This document shows positions 21,916-34,245 of a stretch of 64,000 nt of DNA, piece by piece. The stretch spans positions 40,932,388-40,996,387 of the forward strand of contig CM056738.1 of the NCBI GenBank assembly GCA_029844215.1, given 5' to 3'. How positions within the stretch are numbered: the first letter of the stretch is position 1; each line of letters opens with the position of its first letter. The DNA is from Przewalskia tangutica. Its lineage: Eukaryota > Streptophyta > Magnoliopsida > Solanales > Solanaceae. Under the pieces are notes generated by a model. That model ran no database searches. It was not told the origin of the DNA and was given only the letters and a program-made list of their open reading frames with translations. A program made the position numbers and the translations under genes.

Positions 21916-23358
21916 TATCTTGGGATGAATCGAGATGTTGTCCTTGCACGGACTGACGAATTGCCATAGTGTCCTTGTTGTGTGCGTGGGTTGCAACTTT
22001 GACTTTATGTCCGAGCTGATGCGCTATAATTTGTTGTAGGATTTGAACTCTGATTGTTGATGTTTATGCTTACGCCATTTCAAGAATTTTGTTGTATTTT
22101 TACGCTCGCTAGTATCACGAGAACTTTGTTGTACCTTCTGCTAATATGAAGGACCTGCGCTCAAAGAAAAATTTGTGAGTTTTGGGGGGGTCGATTCGTA
22201 TCTGACTTCGCCGCCTTGTCCCTTGATATCCACGTGCCTGGCCTGTTTGGACTTGCAATCCCTGTCTGGTTTCCTACATGGTCCCAGTTTTGAATATGCA
22301 AGGGCGTTCGACCTAAAGTGGGTCTCAATAAAGTTGCTTGCATTTTATGTTTCGGCGCCTTCGATTCCTACTGCATGGTTGCCATTTGCTGCGGTATCTG
22401 GGCGAGGTGCTCGATCGGATCTATGTTGTTTTTCCTTTTATGATGCCCCTGCTTTGCCTATAGGAACCAAGACAGGTTCCGACTCGTTCTACTCAAATGC
22501 CCTTGAATCGGTCACGTCGCTGGACCGTGCCTTTGATCTTGGGAAATATTGATGCTCTGTCATTGCTTAGTCAAATACAAATCGACCTTTGGGGAGATGA
22601 TAAATCTTTCTAAAAAATGCAACAAACGGTGTTAGCATAAAACACGTAATTTGCGGGTATGTAGCAAATATATCGCACATAGCACATTCAAAGTTTTCCT
22701 AACATGCAGGGGGACCTCTTTATGCCAGAGGTAGGCCTAAACGTCACATATGCGAGGCCATGATAGATTTGTCCAAGCCGCCCAACTGTAATGCTTTCGT
22801 TGGAAGTGGCGACCAAATGACGGTGCACTTTTCCCAATTTTGGCATGTCATGATTAGCTTTGGATTTGTCTATCATTGTCACGCTACACATAGTATGTTG
22901 GTTGGTCGTTGGGTTGAGAAACCCGTCGACAAGTTTGGTGTCTTCCTAATTGTGGTGTCGATGCCAAGGACCGACTCACCTAAGGTAAATGCATGCATGC
23001 CCTAAAATAAAGGGTGGTATAGCTCTATCTTAAGTTTTTAAGATTTGGCTTTTACGGGCCTTGAGTTCAGGCGGACAACTCGAGTGAAGGCTACGCGACC
23101 ACCGGTTGGACGGATTCTCGCGCAAAATACCAACTCTCTTAAATGTGGGTGTTTGAAAGAAATTTGCAGGTGTCGAAGCACACCGCGTGTTAATGTGATA
23201 GTGTGAATTTTCCATAAGGGAGGAAGTATGAGCGGAATGCGGTTTAGGAAAGCGATGGCGGTAGCAATTAAAATAAAACAAAATACAGCACACGAAATTT
23301 AAATGCAGAAGTAATGCCAAATAATAACCCTAGGCCTGTTATGGTTAAGAACCTTAAT
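21916..23358 (-). other. Non-coding internal region and leader of element B
   Basis: This would be the 5' part of the transcript, where an autonomous Ogre has its first reading frames. I find no gag or pol motif in any frame. The block 22690-23030 matches 27625-27935 of element A. The plus-strand open frame at 22175-22552 is antisense to the element and has no recognisable domain. Confidence 0.6.
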
Positions 23359-23375
23359 CCCCAGCAGAGTCGCCA
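23359..23375 (-). other. Primer binding site of element B
   Basis: The minus strand reads TGGCGACTCTGCTGGGG, two bases after the 5' LTR. This word is the usual primer site position and sequence in Ogre/TAT-type elements, which use an arginine tRNA according to the family literature as I recall it. Confidence 0.8.
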
Positions 23376-23377
23376 TC

Positions 23378-26300
23378 TGTAACACCCCATTTTAAACCGG
23401 AGTCGAAAACGGGATCCTAGCGAACCCTGCTGAATAAAAGTGTTAGAAAATAAATAATAAAATGTTAAATAGTTAAAAATGCTTAAAAGGTGCTAGCATA
23501 TTAAAAGTGCTAAATGTTTAAAAGGGCTAGAAATGCTAAAGGGTTGCTAGAATGCTAAGGGTTCGCGGAGTCGCCACCTAATTAATTTGGGTGAATTAGG
23601 ACACCTAAATGTTTAACTAGTTTAAAGTAAACATTAACTCCATTTTAATGGTCTGCTAAACTTAATGAGATTCTGGGTAAAGGTTCTTTATTAATCTAGA
23701 GGGAAGGAGTTAGGCACCCTCTAAGATCCGCTAACTTGCGGTTGTCCTGTCAGACCTAGTGTAATTATTATGTTCAAAGAATGCATGTTTTGAAGGGTAT
23801 TTAAAATATTTAAAACACTTAAGATGTATTTTTGACTAAGAGAAAATGTAAGATTATGTTTAAAATGTCCTTAGTGGAAAACATGCGTTCATAAAAATGT
23901 TTTAATGACATGAAAAATGTGTGTTTACAAAATCATATGAAAAATACCTATTATGCAAAGACTAAAAAAAGATTTATTATGCATGTTAGCAAGAGTTCAT
24001 AAAAAATAGATTTCTCCTGTTAATAATATATTAGCTACCTGAATATTTATGCCGGTGGAAAATTGTTAGAATCTAATATGATTTAAGCAAATGTTAAAAA
24101 TATTAACTTAAAGGAACAAGCCAATTTCTAATGTCGAATTAATTTCTAATGGTGACCCAAAGTTTAAATATTCTAGGCAACTTACTGCTAATGTACGAGT
24201 GTTAGACAGTTAATTACGAATAAGCGGCGGGATAAGAAATAAAAGGACTCGACAAGTAGCGATGCTATTCGCCGTGGGTTGGAACTCCCCAATGTGGATA
24301 GAGAAATGCATAGATGCAGTATTCATTTGGAGTAGCTCGTGATGAGTCTCGCCGTGAGACTCTTCGTTTAGATCCGATGCGTGCCATGTAAAAATAAGAA
24401 AAATAAGGATTAGTAAGAACCCAAATAATAAACAAGTACTAGACATAAGAATTAGCACGTATGATTTATACTTAAAACATGTATGCATGATTGAATTGCG
24501 GGATAGCGAAATAGGCAAGAGGCAAATCCAAGGGAGCCGAACCCAGATGTACATACATATGGGACAGGTCTTGCGGCGATGCAGAAAAGAGATATAAATT
24601 CCAAGCTCAGCTAGTAAGAAATTAACAAAAGGCAAATCCGAGGCGGGCGAACCTAACGATGGTGATAACACCAAGATGAATGATAATGAATACCAAAACA
24701 GTGGCAACAGTGACAATAGTGCCAACAGAACAGTAATAGCGACACTAATGCTAACCAACTATTTCTATGGCTTATGAGACTTTTCAGATATGCAGTTTGC
24801 AATCCAAGTAAGACAATCATGTACATCTTGGCGAGCAATTCGGTAGTTAAAGCGATTTGGGTATGAGGAATCAAACCACGATGTATTCTGACGCTTATTA
24901 AGGCACAAAAAAAAGCGAATCTGACACACGGATGTGGTGGATATATCGAGGACGACTGCACATTTCCACGATCAATGAAGGCATACTTTTAATCATGGCA
25001 ACTAACGATCACACAAAGAAACGGGCAGGATTAAACAGTATGACAAAGGTCGTCGAGTTTGCATTGACGTGAATATATGACTTGATGTGGCTTCAATTAA
25101 TGTTAACAAGCATTTTAGAACATATGGCGGGCGATCAACACACTTTATTTAAGCAAATCGGGCAAGAGGCGAGCGTGAAGGGACAAGACATTGGACAAGA
25201 AATCATACAAGGAAAGAGACTATGAGATTCAATTTCGGTCTAAAAAAGCGAGAACATACGGACACGCTAACAACAACCCGAGCGATTGATCTTTTACTGC
25301 CTCTTTTACATCCTAACAACGCTAATTTATATAAGTTACAACCCGATGTCGCGTATGTTTAATCCAAACACCGAGGTACATTCAAGCCTAGAAGGTCACT
25401 GCTCCGATAAAATCAGCCGGCTACCACTTTGAATCATTTTAAAACACAAGTCGGCTTTCAAGCAGGTTTTAGACAACTTTCAGTCATCCAAATATGTATA
25501 TCATGATATTTTCTAGATTATATAACCATTTAGCATCTTGCTACTTGCTTTTAGGATCCATTTGGGATAGATCTTAGCGATATTAAAACCCTAAGGCATT
25601 ATTACCTTTCCTGTATAAGATGCGTGAGCTCTGATTCCTTTAGCAATGACACAAATCACCTGATGAATCAGGTATTATCAACCCTATCTACAAACACATT
25701 ACCAATGCCAGTATTAGCCAAATCACATTAACAAGCATAGTCGCGTCTCGCACATACTAATATCTGTTAACTTTAACTGAATCACATTATCAGACATAGT
25801 TGCGAACATTAATAACCGCTAATATTAACTAAACAGGTTCAGCACCAAATAAATATACTTCGCAGATGATGAAACTGAATTGCATTTAAGCATTTTTAAC
25901 AAAAGTACATGGTCATCACACAGACCAAACGAGTTCATACAACTTACCAACAACACATAATTATTCAATACGACACATAATACATCACTGTATCCTATAT
26001 TAATCTCAGATTATGCGAATAAAACTAAACTACTACACGTTTAATACAGAAAATGCACAGAAATACCAAATGAACTGAAAAGAGTTTGGGTTTACCTTCT
26101 CGAGCGTGGAACCGAGGCGTATCAAGTCGTCGGAGCCACTCGGAGATTTTGTGCTATGCTCTTGACGGCAGCGGTTGTAGTCGATTCGTGCTATTATTGA
26201 GAAGAAAGGTTTCGGATTTGTGCTTATTTGCTGGGTTCCTGATTTCGTTGGTAAGAGACCCTCACCTACTCATTCTTCTCTGTTTTCTAGTGCTTTTCCT

Positions 26301-27351
26301 CTATGTAAACTCCGGGATCTTCCCGTCCAGTTCTCTGGATTGCTATATTACTAAAACAGGTCTTTTTGTCGACCCCCCTTTCTGACCTATGTTCGATTGC
26401 CGCCTAATAATGCCTATTGCATGTGCTTTTTATAGCCCCCATTTGGATTCCCTACTAGGTAAGTAGTAAGGGCTGAGATTGGACGAGATTTGGTGCTGAT
26501 TCGATCGTGATTTAGGGATTTTATTATGGACGATTCGTATGTGACTTCGATTTGAAGGGATTTGTGGAAGATTCGTTTGGTTATGGAAGGAAGAAGTGGC
26601 TAGGAGTGCGTGGGTAAGGAAAGCCGGATTCTCGGTAATCCAGAAATTTGAAATCTTTGGTGTCTTGGCGGCGATGGGGTGCTTTGGGTTTCGTCTAGGT
26701 TTTTGAACGTGGGGGGGGGGGGAGACGATGATGGGCTGAAAGGAAAATGAAGGCTGCTGGGGTTTCTGCGGGTAATGAAGAGGCGGTGTGGGCTGCGGAG
26801 TGCGGTCGACGGAATGGGCTGCTTGTTGGCGTGGGTAATGGGTAATTGGGCTGGGTAGAATTAATTAGGGGTTTAATTAAGTGTTAGTTAGTTTAATGTG
26901 CTATTTAATTAATAGTTTTAGGCTTTTAATTAGTGACAAAGTAATTAATTAATTGTGATTAAATTATCTAATTGTTATAAAATAAATGCGGGTGTGTTAT
27001 TTAATTAATGCTTAATGCTCTAGAATGCGGCGCTATAAAAATCTTATTATTGCATTATTGCGAAGTTAAATTAAAATTGAATTGAGTTTAGATTAAATTA
27101 TTTAAATGCTAAATGCGAGTATGATATTTAAGAATCGTTTAAAGCTTTAAGTTAATTAATGCGGGCGCGAGACTCTAAGTGCTTAAAACTCTACCTAAGA
27201 CGCGATGCCATTATTAAATTGTTTATTTATGCCGGCATTTATGTTTTATTCGCTGCATTTTATTATAAAAAAATCATAAAAATTATTTTACAAAATTAGT
27301 CTAATTTTATGGTTAATGGCTGGACGAGAGGGTCAAAATTGGGTGTCAACA
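23378..27351 (-). repeat. 5' LTR of element B
   Basis: The minus strand starts TGTTGACACCCAATTTTGAC at 27351 and ends GGGGTGTTACA at 23378. TATA box at 26425-26434. Compared with the 3' LTR, this copy has CGA-type words at 24640-25410 but keeps CAG/CTG at 25620-26080, where the 3' LTR has lost them. Confidence 0.9.
26425..26434 (-). promoter_or_regulatory. LTR TATA box, element B 5' LTR
   Basis: TATAAAAAGC on the minus strand, in the LTR that would drive the genomic transcript. Confidence 0.6.
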
Positions 27352-27356
27352 TACGT
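27352..27356. other. Target-site duplication TACGT (right of element B)
   Basis: Identical to 15287-15291. It shows B inserted as a unit into A. Confidence 0.9.
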
Positions 27357-28363
27357 ATCCCGCCATGGGAATTAGGTCACACGTAGTTCCAAACTGTGAT
27401 GAAATTTTGAGAATTTTTTTGTTTAGGATATGGGCTTTCCGCGTATCGCGCTGATAACGCAAGGAATAACACAGCCCCAGAAAACCAAGCTAGTATAACT
27501 CGTAATTAATACTAAGCGAATGCACAAAGTTGAAGTAGCAAAATACTGTAGTAAAGTTCACATAGCTGAAAGCAACAAATATTACAATAGCAAGCAGACT
27601 ATATAGATATCAAATGCGCGTCCTAGCATGTTTGGGACCTCTTTTATGCCAGAGGTGAGCCTAAACGCCAAATATGTGAGATTATGATAAATAGGTCAAA
27701 ACCATTAAACTGCAATGTTTTGTTGGAAATGGCGACCAAATGACGGTGCACTTTTTTCAATTCGGCATGTCATGTTTCGGCTTGGATTTGTCTATCATTG
27801 TCACGCTACACATAATATGCTGGTTGGTCGTTGGGTTGCGAAACCCGTCGATAAGTTTTGGTGTTTTCCTAATTGTGGCGTCGATACCAGGGATCAACTC
27901 ACCTAGGGTGTATACATGCATGACTTAAAATAAAGAGGGCGGTATAGCTCTATCTTAAATTTTCTAAGATTTGGCTTACTAGACGCAAGGTTTCCGAGCG
28001 GACTACTCGAGCGAGAAGGCTACGCGGCCACCGGTTGGACCGGATTCTCGTCGTAAAATGCCAACTCTCCTAAATTTGGGTATTTGAAAGAAATTTGCGG
28101 GTGTGCAAAGCGCACCTCGCGTGCAGTGTGTGATAGTGTTAATTTTCTGTAAGAGAGGAAATATGAACGGAATGTCAGTTTAAGGAAAAGCGGTAACAAA
28201 TAGCAGTTAAGACAATATGCAAATATTTATATGTAAAGTAGAATAATTTAGACAAAACATAAAAGCAAATGAATGTAAAACACAGAAGAAGCAATTTTAA
28301 GCAGATAAGAAAAATAAAGCACAATAATTAACCTATGTTTGTTATGGTTAAGAACCTAAATAT
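27357..28363 (-). other. Internal region of element A, promoter-proximal part
   Basis: Non-coding. 27625-27935 resembles 22690-23030 of B, including the stretch with GTCTATCATTGTCACGCTAC. No protein domain is visible. Confidence 0.65.
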
Positions 28364-28380
28364 CCCCAGCGGAGTCGCCA
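28364..28380 (-). other. Primer binding site of element A
   Basis: TGGCGACTCCGCTGGGG on the minus strand, three bases after the LTR. It differs by one base from the site in B. Confidence 0.8.
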
Positions 28381-28383
28381 TGC

Positions 28384-31103
28384 TGTAACACCCCATTTTA
28401 ACCGGAGTAAAAAACGAGAGTACTACGTATGGTTGATTCCTAAATTTATTCAAGGAGTCGCCACCTAATTATTATAGTGAATTAGGACACTAAAAATGTA
28501 GCATAAAATACTACGAATGATCTCCATTTTTAAAGGTCTGTGAAACTATGTGAAATTCTAGGTAAGGGTTCTTTATTATCCTAAAGGGAAGGGGTTAGGC
28601 ACCCTATACGATCCGCTAACTTGCGGTTGTCCGGCCAAACTTAGGTTGGTATTATGGTGCTAACATGTATTCTGCAATTCTAAAATTATTAAAACTAACT
28701 AAAAGATATTTAAACTAGACATGCGGATATTTGAATAAGATATATATATTTGCCAAGATTGAACGAAAGCAAATAATCATATAAAGAGGGTAAAGAGAAC
28801 TTAGCGGTATTTCTCTTTTATTTTATTTTTCTGCACATGCTTTAACTTTGGGATGCGCCCCCGAGTACCTGCAAAAGACACTTAGTAAAAGAGTTAGTAA
28901 AATGAATAAATATGAGTAAAACCTTCGGATCCGTAAAAAAAAACAATAGGAGTTTAAATTACGGAAGGCTCAGATCTATATTTTGTGAAGGGACATCCCA
29001 AACAAGTCATGGCTGCGAACTAGTGACTCGTCAGTCAATCTAGTCACCCCCCAAGTATGTTGGTATACGGTACATATGTGAAAGATCCATAGTCATCATC
29101 GCCCTTTTTCGAAGGAAAGCAAATCGAGGGACAACCTTTCCGGAATGATCATGTAGTATCATCATGTTCAAATCAGTATTATACCAAAATCGAAGGGACG
29201 TAGCCTCAATTTCAATTTCATTGGCCTAAGTCTACTATCATGTTCAAATCAGCGTAATAAATAAATAAAGGAGGCAGAATCATCAAAATCAGTCCGACAA
29301 CGACTGAAAACGATAGAAAGCGATGTAAGAACACAGCCAAAACTTGCTGGAAATTTTAGAACGAAAAACTCCGGCAGATGCCCAAAAAAATCAGCCCGAT
29401 AAACAGTAAACAGTAGCATCAAATAGGCTGAAAATGCAGCAGCAGAAGGGCGTGAGAACAGAGCAGCAGCGACTCAAATTTGGCCAAGGAACCAGCAGCA
29501 AACTGCATCAGGTGTAATATCTGCTTCTTTTAAATAATCAGGCCAAGGGTTAATCACTCAAAATGCAGCATTCTGAGAGTTTTTTACAGTGCAGTTGTTT
29601 AGGAAAATGTGACAGCAGCAAGTAGTAGTAAACAACATCCAATTAGCCATTGGCCTAAAATACTCAAACTTGAAGGATAAGGCAACAAAGGGGGCTACCA
29701 CCATCCATGTTCCGATGCAGCAACAAGATCAAAAAGGCTTCTAGAACTTCAGGCAGGGCAGGCTATCAGAAGAGGCTAAACCAATCCCTAAGCTTACATT
29801 GGCTTTCGGTGAAAGCAATATAATAGAAAAGTTCGGATACGCGAAAATATAACCGAAACAGGATTGCGGGTCTTCGTTTGGCGAAGTCATAATGAGTCTC
29901 ATACGGGACTCTTTGTTGCTCCCGATGCATTTCATGTAAAACAAAGAAAAGAGGAGGAGTTAGGACAAATCTCCAAATCTATCATGGGATAAACAAGCAT
30001 AAAATTTTAAACATATATATTTCTTATTCTAAAGCTATATCATACAGAGAAGTGAAATGACTAAGTACATTAGTCATAATTTTTAGATGTGAAGGCAGAT
30101 AACTTTGTCCTAAAAATAAAAAAAAAGAATGCTGACCAAAATACAGAAAAAATGCCAATCCATATTCTTAAATCCTACTCTACACACTGTTTCTTTCTCT
30201 CTCAATTTCCATTTCTTAATCAATCTCCAATTCTTTCATCTATACTTCTTTAGAGTTCAAAACAAACAGGTTGGACTAATACAAATGTGACGAATAAATG
30301 CAACAAATGACACAACCAGGTTAATATCTATGATTTTAAAGAAGACAGTGATGCTATCTTCCATTCTTGACACACATAATTTAGGTAGGTTATGAAGATT
30401 TAAAGGAAACTCACCCGCAAAGACAACCAACTGAAGATTGGGGCATAATGAACATGCACTCGCAGATAACATAAACAACTAAGTCAGGAGTAGCATAAAC
30501 TTAATAGTAAAAGTGAACCTATATATATAAGAATATACCCAACTCATATAATCAATAGTTTTGAATGAATACTTGTTTCAGACAGATTCATATGTTCCAA
30601 CAGAGAACCTGGAATAAGTGTAGGCTGATTTTTTTATCCGAATTTTGGGCGAAGTGATGGGTTCAAGATATGGGGGATAGGGCATGGGTTGTGCAGGGGC
30701 GTCGTTGGTGTCAGGGGGGGTGTTGTCGACGACGGGGTAGGGGTATAGGGTGTAGGGGGCGCCGTTTGAGAGAGGGGAGAGTAGGAGAAGATTTAGGTTT
30801 TTTCTTTGTTTAGTTTAGGTTTTGGTGATAAAAGGTTGGGCTGATTTTATGTGGAAAATGGGCTAAAGTTAGGTGTGCTTTTATTTAAATAATGAGTTGT
30901 GGTATATAAGAAAAATGATTTATAAAATTATAAGGATACAAATACCAATGTAATAATAAATAATATTTTAGAAAATGTTTTAATTAATTTAGTCCTTTAT
31001 TTATGTATGCATTTATAAAAAAATTAAAGTTATTTTGCGATGTTAAAAATAGTTTAGTTTTGGATGAATAGTAGGGGGAGAGGGACAAAATTGGGTGTCA
31101 ACA
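28384..31103 (-). repeat. 5' LTR (2.7 kb) of element A
   Basis: The minus strand starts TGTTGACACCCAATTTTGTC at 31103 and ends GGGGTGTTACA at 28384. It resembles the B LTRs mainly at the two ends. Its middle matches the palindrome arms and 10590-12415. Athila gag starts directly after 31103, so A inserted into an Athila element. Confidence 0.8.
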
Positions 31104-32492
31104 CATACATCAGTCTACCAGTTGTGGAAACCAACAATTTTGAGATCAAGCCAACAATTTTGACATGGTTTAGAGCACAGTCCAGTTTGGGGATTTACCT
31201 TAAGAAGACCTGCACATGTATCTAGCAAACTTTCTGGAGTTATGTGCTACTTTCAAATACAATGATGTTACTGATGATGTCATTAGATTAAGGCGCTTCC
31301 CTCACTCAGTGATCGAGTCAAGAGCTGGTTGAACTCCCTTCAGGCGAATTCTATTACTACTTGGGAAGACTTAGCTCATATATTTCTTGCCAAGTTCTTT
31401 CCTCCGTCAAAGGCCGCAAAGCTCAGAGGACAACTAAACAATTTTATCATCTTGACGGAGAGTCTTTGTATGATACATGAGAGAGGTTCAAGGAGATATA
31501 AAAGAAGTGTCCGCATCATAGACTTGAGCAGTGGATGTTGGTCCATAATTTCTATAACGGTTTGTGTGGTACTACTCGTACCATTATTGATGCTGCTGCT
31601 GGAGGAATATTTATGAGTAAGAGTGCTAATAAGGCACATGAGTTGTTGGAAGACTTGACCATGAATAACTATCAGTGGCCCGATGAGAGATTTTCTAACA
31701 ACATGAAAGTGGTTGGAGTACATGAATTGTATGCTATCACTGCACTGACTGCTCAATTTGCTTCGTTGACAAAGCAATTGCAGAAGAACACTATAACAAC
31801 TAATGTTGTTCAGACACCAGTGTGATGTGAATTTGTGGGGGACCATATACATTCAATCACTGCACAACCGTTGATACTAATAATATCCACATGGATCAAG
31901 CTCAGGTTCAAGCTGTTGGGAATTTTCAGCATCCGTACAATAACCTTTCTCCAATACTTACAATCCAGGGTGGAGGAATCACCCAATTTTTTTATGGAGA
32001 AACATCCAGAATCAACAGCCACAATTTCAGGGACAATATCAACAGAACAGTCAGCAACAGCCGACCAGTCAAGCTACATCTTCTCAACAGCCCAGACCAC
32101 CAGTTCAACAAGTAGAGCCAAATGAATTACAAGCAGCTTTGTTGACTCTCACAAATTCTCAGACCCAATTCATGACTGAAACTAGATCATTCATAAGGAA
32201 CTTGGAGACACATGTGGAAAAACTGGAGAATATATTGAACAACATAACGCAGGAAAATCTTCCTAGCAATACTGTTGTAAATCCAAAAGAGCAATGTCAG
32301 ACTTTTAATTTGAGGAATAGGAAGCAAGTTGAACCGACAACACCTCCACCATATGCAGAGAAGACAAACGAATCAGGTGAGGCATCAGTTTCAGAAAGGG
32401 TAGTAGTTACTGAAGACCATTTCGCATCAAAGGAAACACCACCAGCAGTTAGTGATGCCCCGCAAATCAGAATTTCATACCCAGAGGCTTAG
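31104..32492 (+). pseudogene. Athila-type Ty3/gypsy gag, decayed
   Basis: Frame pieces in order: ETNNFEIKPTILTWFRAQ (31131-31185), YNDVTDDVIRLRRFPHS (31259-31309), KSWLNSLQANSITTWEDLA, FFPPSKAAKLRGQLNNF (31397-31447) and MLVHNFYNGL...NNYQWPDERF (31535-31690). A Gln-rich stretch follows, then ETRSFIRNLETHVEKLENIL (32172-32231), which looks like a coiled coil. This is the usual order of an Athila gag. At least four frame changes occur and the N-terminus is cut off by element A. Confidence 0.85.
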
Positions 32493-32649
32493 AAAAATTC
32501 TCTTGACAAATAATTTTTGAAGTTTTGGAGGTTTCAATAAGTTGCATATCAACATCCCTTTTGCTGAAGCCTTGGAGCAGATGCCCCGTTATGTCAAATT
32601 TCTGAAGAAAATCCTCTTTAAAAAGAGGAATCTATAAGAATATGAGACA

Positions 32650-33210
32650 ATGACATTAACTGAAGAATGCAGTTCTATTTTACAGAGGAAGCTGCCCCAG
32701 AAGTTGAGAGATCCAAGAAGTTTCACCATCACATGCACTATAGGGAACTTTGAGTGTCAGCATAGTCTATGCGATTTGTGGGCAATTATCAATTTGATGC
32801 CCTATACTGTATTTTGTAGACTTGGAGTGGGGGAAGAAAAGCCTACAACCAATACCTTACAGTTAGCATACCGGTCAATTAAGCATCCCTGATGTATCAT
32901 TGAAGATGTGCTAGTGAAGGTGGATAAGTTCATCTTTCCTGCTAACTTCATTATTCGAGATATGGAGGAAGATGCACTTATGCCCATCATCCTTGGGAGA
33001 CCATTCTTAGCCACAGGACAAACACTCATAGATTTTCAGAAGGGTGAGTTGAAACTCCGAGTCCAGGGAGAAGAGGTGAGCTTTAATGTATTCAGGGCAT
33101 CAACTTACCTAAGAGCGGGTGATAACGGTTTTTCTATTGATGTCATTGAAGAAACGGTTTCTGAGAAAAGATTCAAGAGTAATGATGCTCTTGAAGTAGC
33201 ACTGATATAA
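32650..33210 (+). pseudogene. Athila retropepsin (protease) domain, inactivated
   Basis: One frame with a single stop (32890). It reads RKLPQKLRDPRSFTI, GNFECQHSLCDLWAIINLMP, VDKFIFPANFII and ILGRPFLATGQTLID, the typical Athila aspartic protease. The active-site loop, D-L-G-A-S in relatives, is D-L-W-A-I here (about 32776-32790), so the catalytic glycine is lost. The protease would have cut the gag-pol polyprotein. Confidence 0.85.
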
Positions 33211-33481
33211 TATGAGGAGGATGACAGTGAAGATAGAGAGATGATGGAGTATGTAAATTGGATGGATTCCTATGAGCCTTGCTATAAGAAGAAATACGAG
33301 GAGCTAGGAAAAATGCCAAAAGACTATTACATTCCATAGAGAAAGCTCCAGAGCTAGAATGGAAGACCTTACCAGAGCATCTGCACTACAAATATCTAGA
33401 TGAGAACGAAACATTACTGGAAATTGTGTCTGCTCATCTATCTAAGGTGGAAGTTGAAAAATTATTGAGAGTATTGCGTGC
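33211..33481 (+). pseudogene. Athila linker before RT
   Basis: Frame pieces give YEEDDSEDREMMEYVNWMDS, then PEHLHYKYLDENETLLEIVS and LRVLRA, which precedes the RT in Athila. The frame is cut after codons for LLRVLR by the element at 33482 and resumes at 39192 (AHKLDIGW). Confidence 0.8.
33477..33481. other. Target-site duplication, left (CGTGC)
   Basis: CGTGC here and CGAGC at 39187-39191 flank the element 33482-39186, with one mismatch. Removing the element and one copy restores the Athila frame L-R-A-H-K. Confidence 0.75.
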
Positions 33482-34230
33482 TGATACATTTCGACTCGTG
33501 GAGGACACAGATTCAAACAACAACAAATGCGAAAACTAAAGTAACAAGAAAATTAGGAATGAGAATTGAAGAAATTGAGATGAGAAAAGAGGGATAGAAG
33601 CAAGACCCGATTGATAATGAATTTATGGGCAAACTTGCATATATGAAATCAAAATCCTCCCAAATTGAATTCAACCAAAGAACCAATACTATTTAATTTC
33701 AACAAAAGAGATGATTCAAATGAATCCACAAGTGAACAACTCAATTATGAAATTGAGTTTAATAACCAACTAAGGAATCCACCTTAATTATCTATCACTA
33801 AACACTAATTAACACTACAAACTATCCTAAGATAATACTAACACACTCATATGAGTTCAATATTTATCTTCAAAATTAATGATGAAAATAAGGCTAAGGG
33901 TTCCTTATATAATATCCCTATTACATCAAAGACCCAAAAGTGACATTTTCACAAATAACCTAACATGAGCCCTTCTCCTTTTTAATTGCAATCATATCCT
34001 CGAATTTGCACTTCTAACCACATTGTGTGTCTTTCATAAATTGACCCTCATCTTCATGATTCTTCCAAGCAATCATCCACACAATATATGTCTTTATGAC
34101 TTGTCCTTCCATGGCCTTCAAAGGCCCTGTCTCCATCACCAAAAGGCATATGGCATGGAAATGCATGTCCGAAGCTCTATCACATGTTTTAGCTTTCGTA
34201 GTCGTCCATGAGATTCCTAGGATCATATCA
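33482..34230 (-). repeat. 3' LTR of the 33482-39186 element
   Basis: The minus strand starts TGATATGATCCTAGGAATCT at 34230 and ends CGAAATGTATCA at 33482. Very similar to 38453-39186. Confidence 0.9.
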
Positions 34231-34245
34231 TCCTCCCATTCTTCA
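34231..34245 (-). other. Polypurine tract
   Basis: The minus strand reads AGAATGGGAGGA directly before the 3' LTR start TGATATGA. Confidence 0.7.

Larger units (their letters stand above)
15292..27351 (-). mobile_element. Complete non-autonomous Ogre/TAT-like retrotransposon B (12,060 bp)
   Basis: Two LTRs of 3.95 kb and 3.97 kb flank a 4.1 kb internal region, with a perfect TACGT duplication on both sides. The strand is fixed by the primer site TGGCGACTCTGCTGGGG at 23359-23375 next to the 5' LTR, the purine tract next to the 3' LTR, and TATA boxes in both LTRs. The internal region carries minisatellites and no gag or pol. Ogre elements are known for long LTRs and for tandem arrays in the 3' untranslated part, and B keeps exactly these while lacking the proteins. 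High LTR similarity suggests a fairly recent insertion into A. Confidence 0.85.
10590..31103 (-). mobile_element. Old non-autonomous Ogre/TAT-like element A, split by element B
   Basis: On the minus strand: 5' LTR (28384-31103), primer site (28364-28380), internal region (27352-28383 continuing at 12416-15291 once B is removed), purine tract (12418-12432) and 3' LTR (10590-12415). The LTR starts TGTTGACAC-like and ends GTTACA, typical of Ogre/TAT elements. The internal region is about 3.9 kb and I find no gag, protease, RT or integrase, so it would depend on a partner. The far end of its 3' LTR is missing about 300 bases and runs into the inverted copy. Confidence 0.75.

Noticed and set aside
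22175..22552. 125-codon plus-strand open frame
   Set aside because: Antisense to element B, unusual composition, no domain, and in a region with suspected base errors.
26705..26725. G-run (about 14 G) as a quadruplex element
   Set aside because: A single run, shorter in the other LTR (18599-18608); length is unreliable and no four-run pattern is present.
15292..27351. Segmental duplication of a ~4 kb block instead of LTRs
   Set aside because: TG...CA ends, primer site, purine tract and the TACGT duplication fit an LTR element precisely.
15292..31103. Plus-strand orientation for A and B, with TGTAACACCCC as the LTR start
   Set aside because: The TGGCGACTC-GCTGGGG primer site, the AAAGAGGGAC tract and the TATA boxes all lie on the minus strand.
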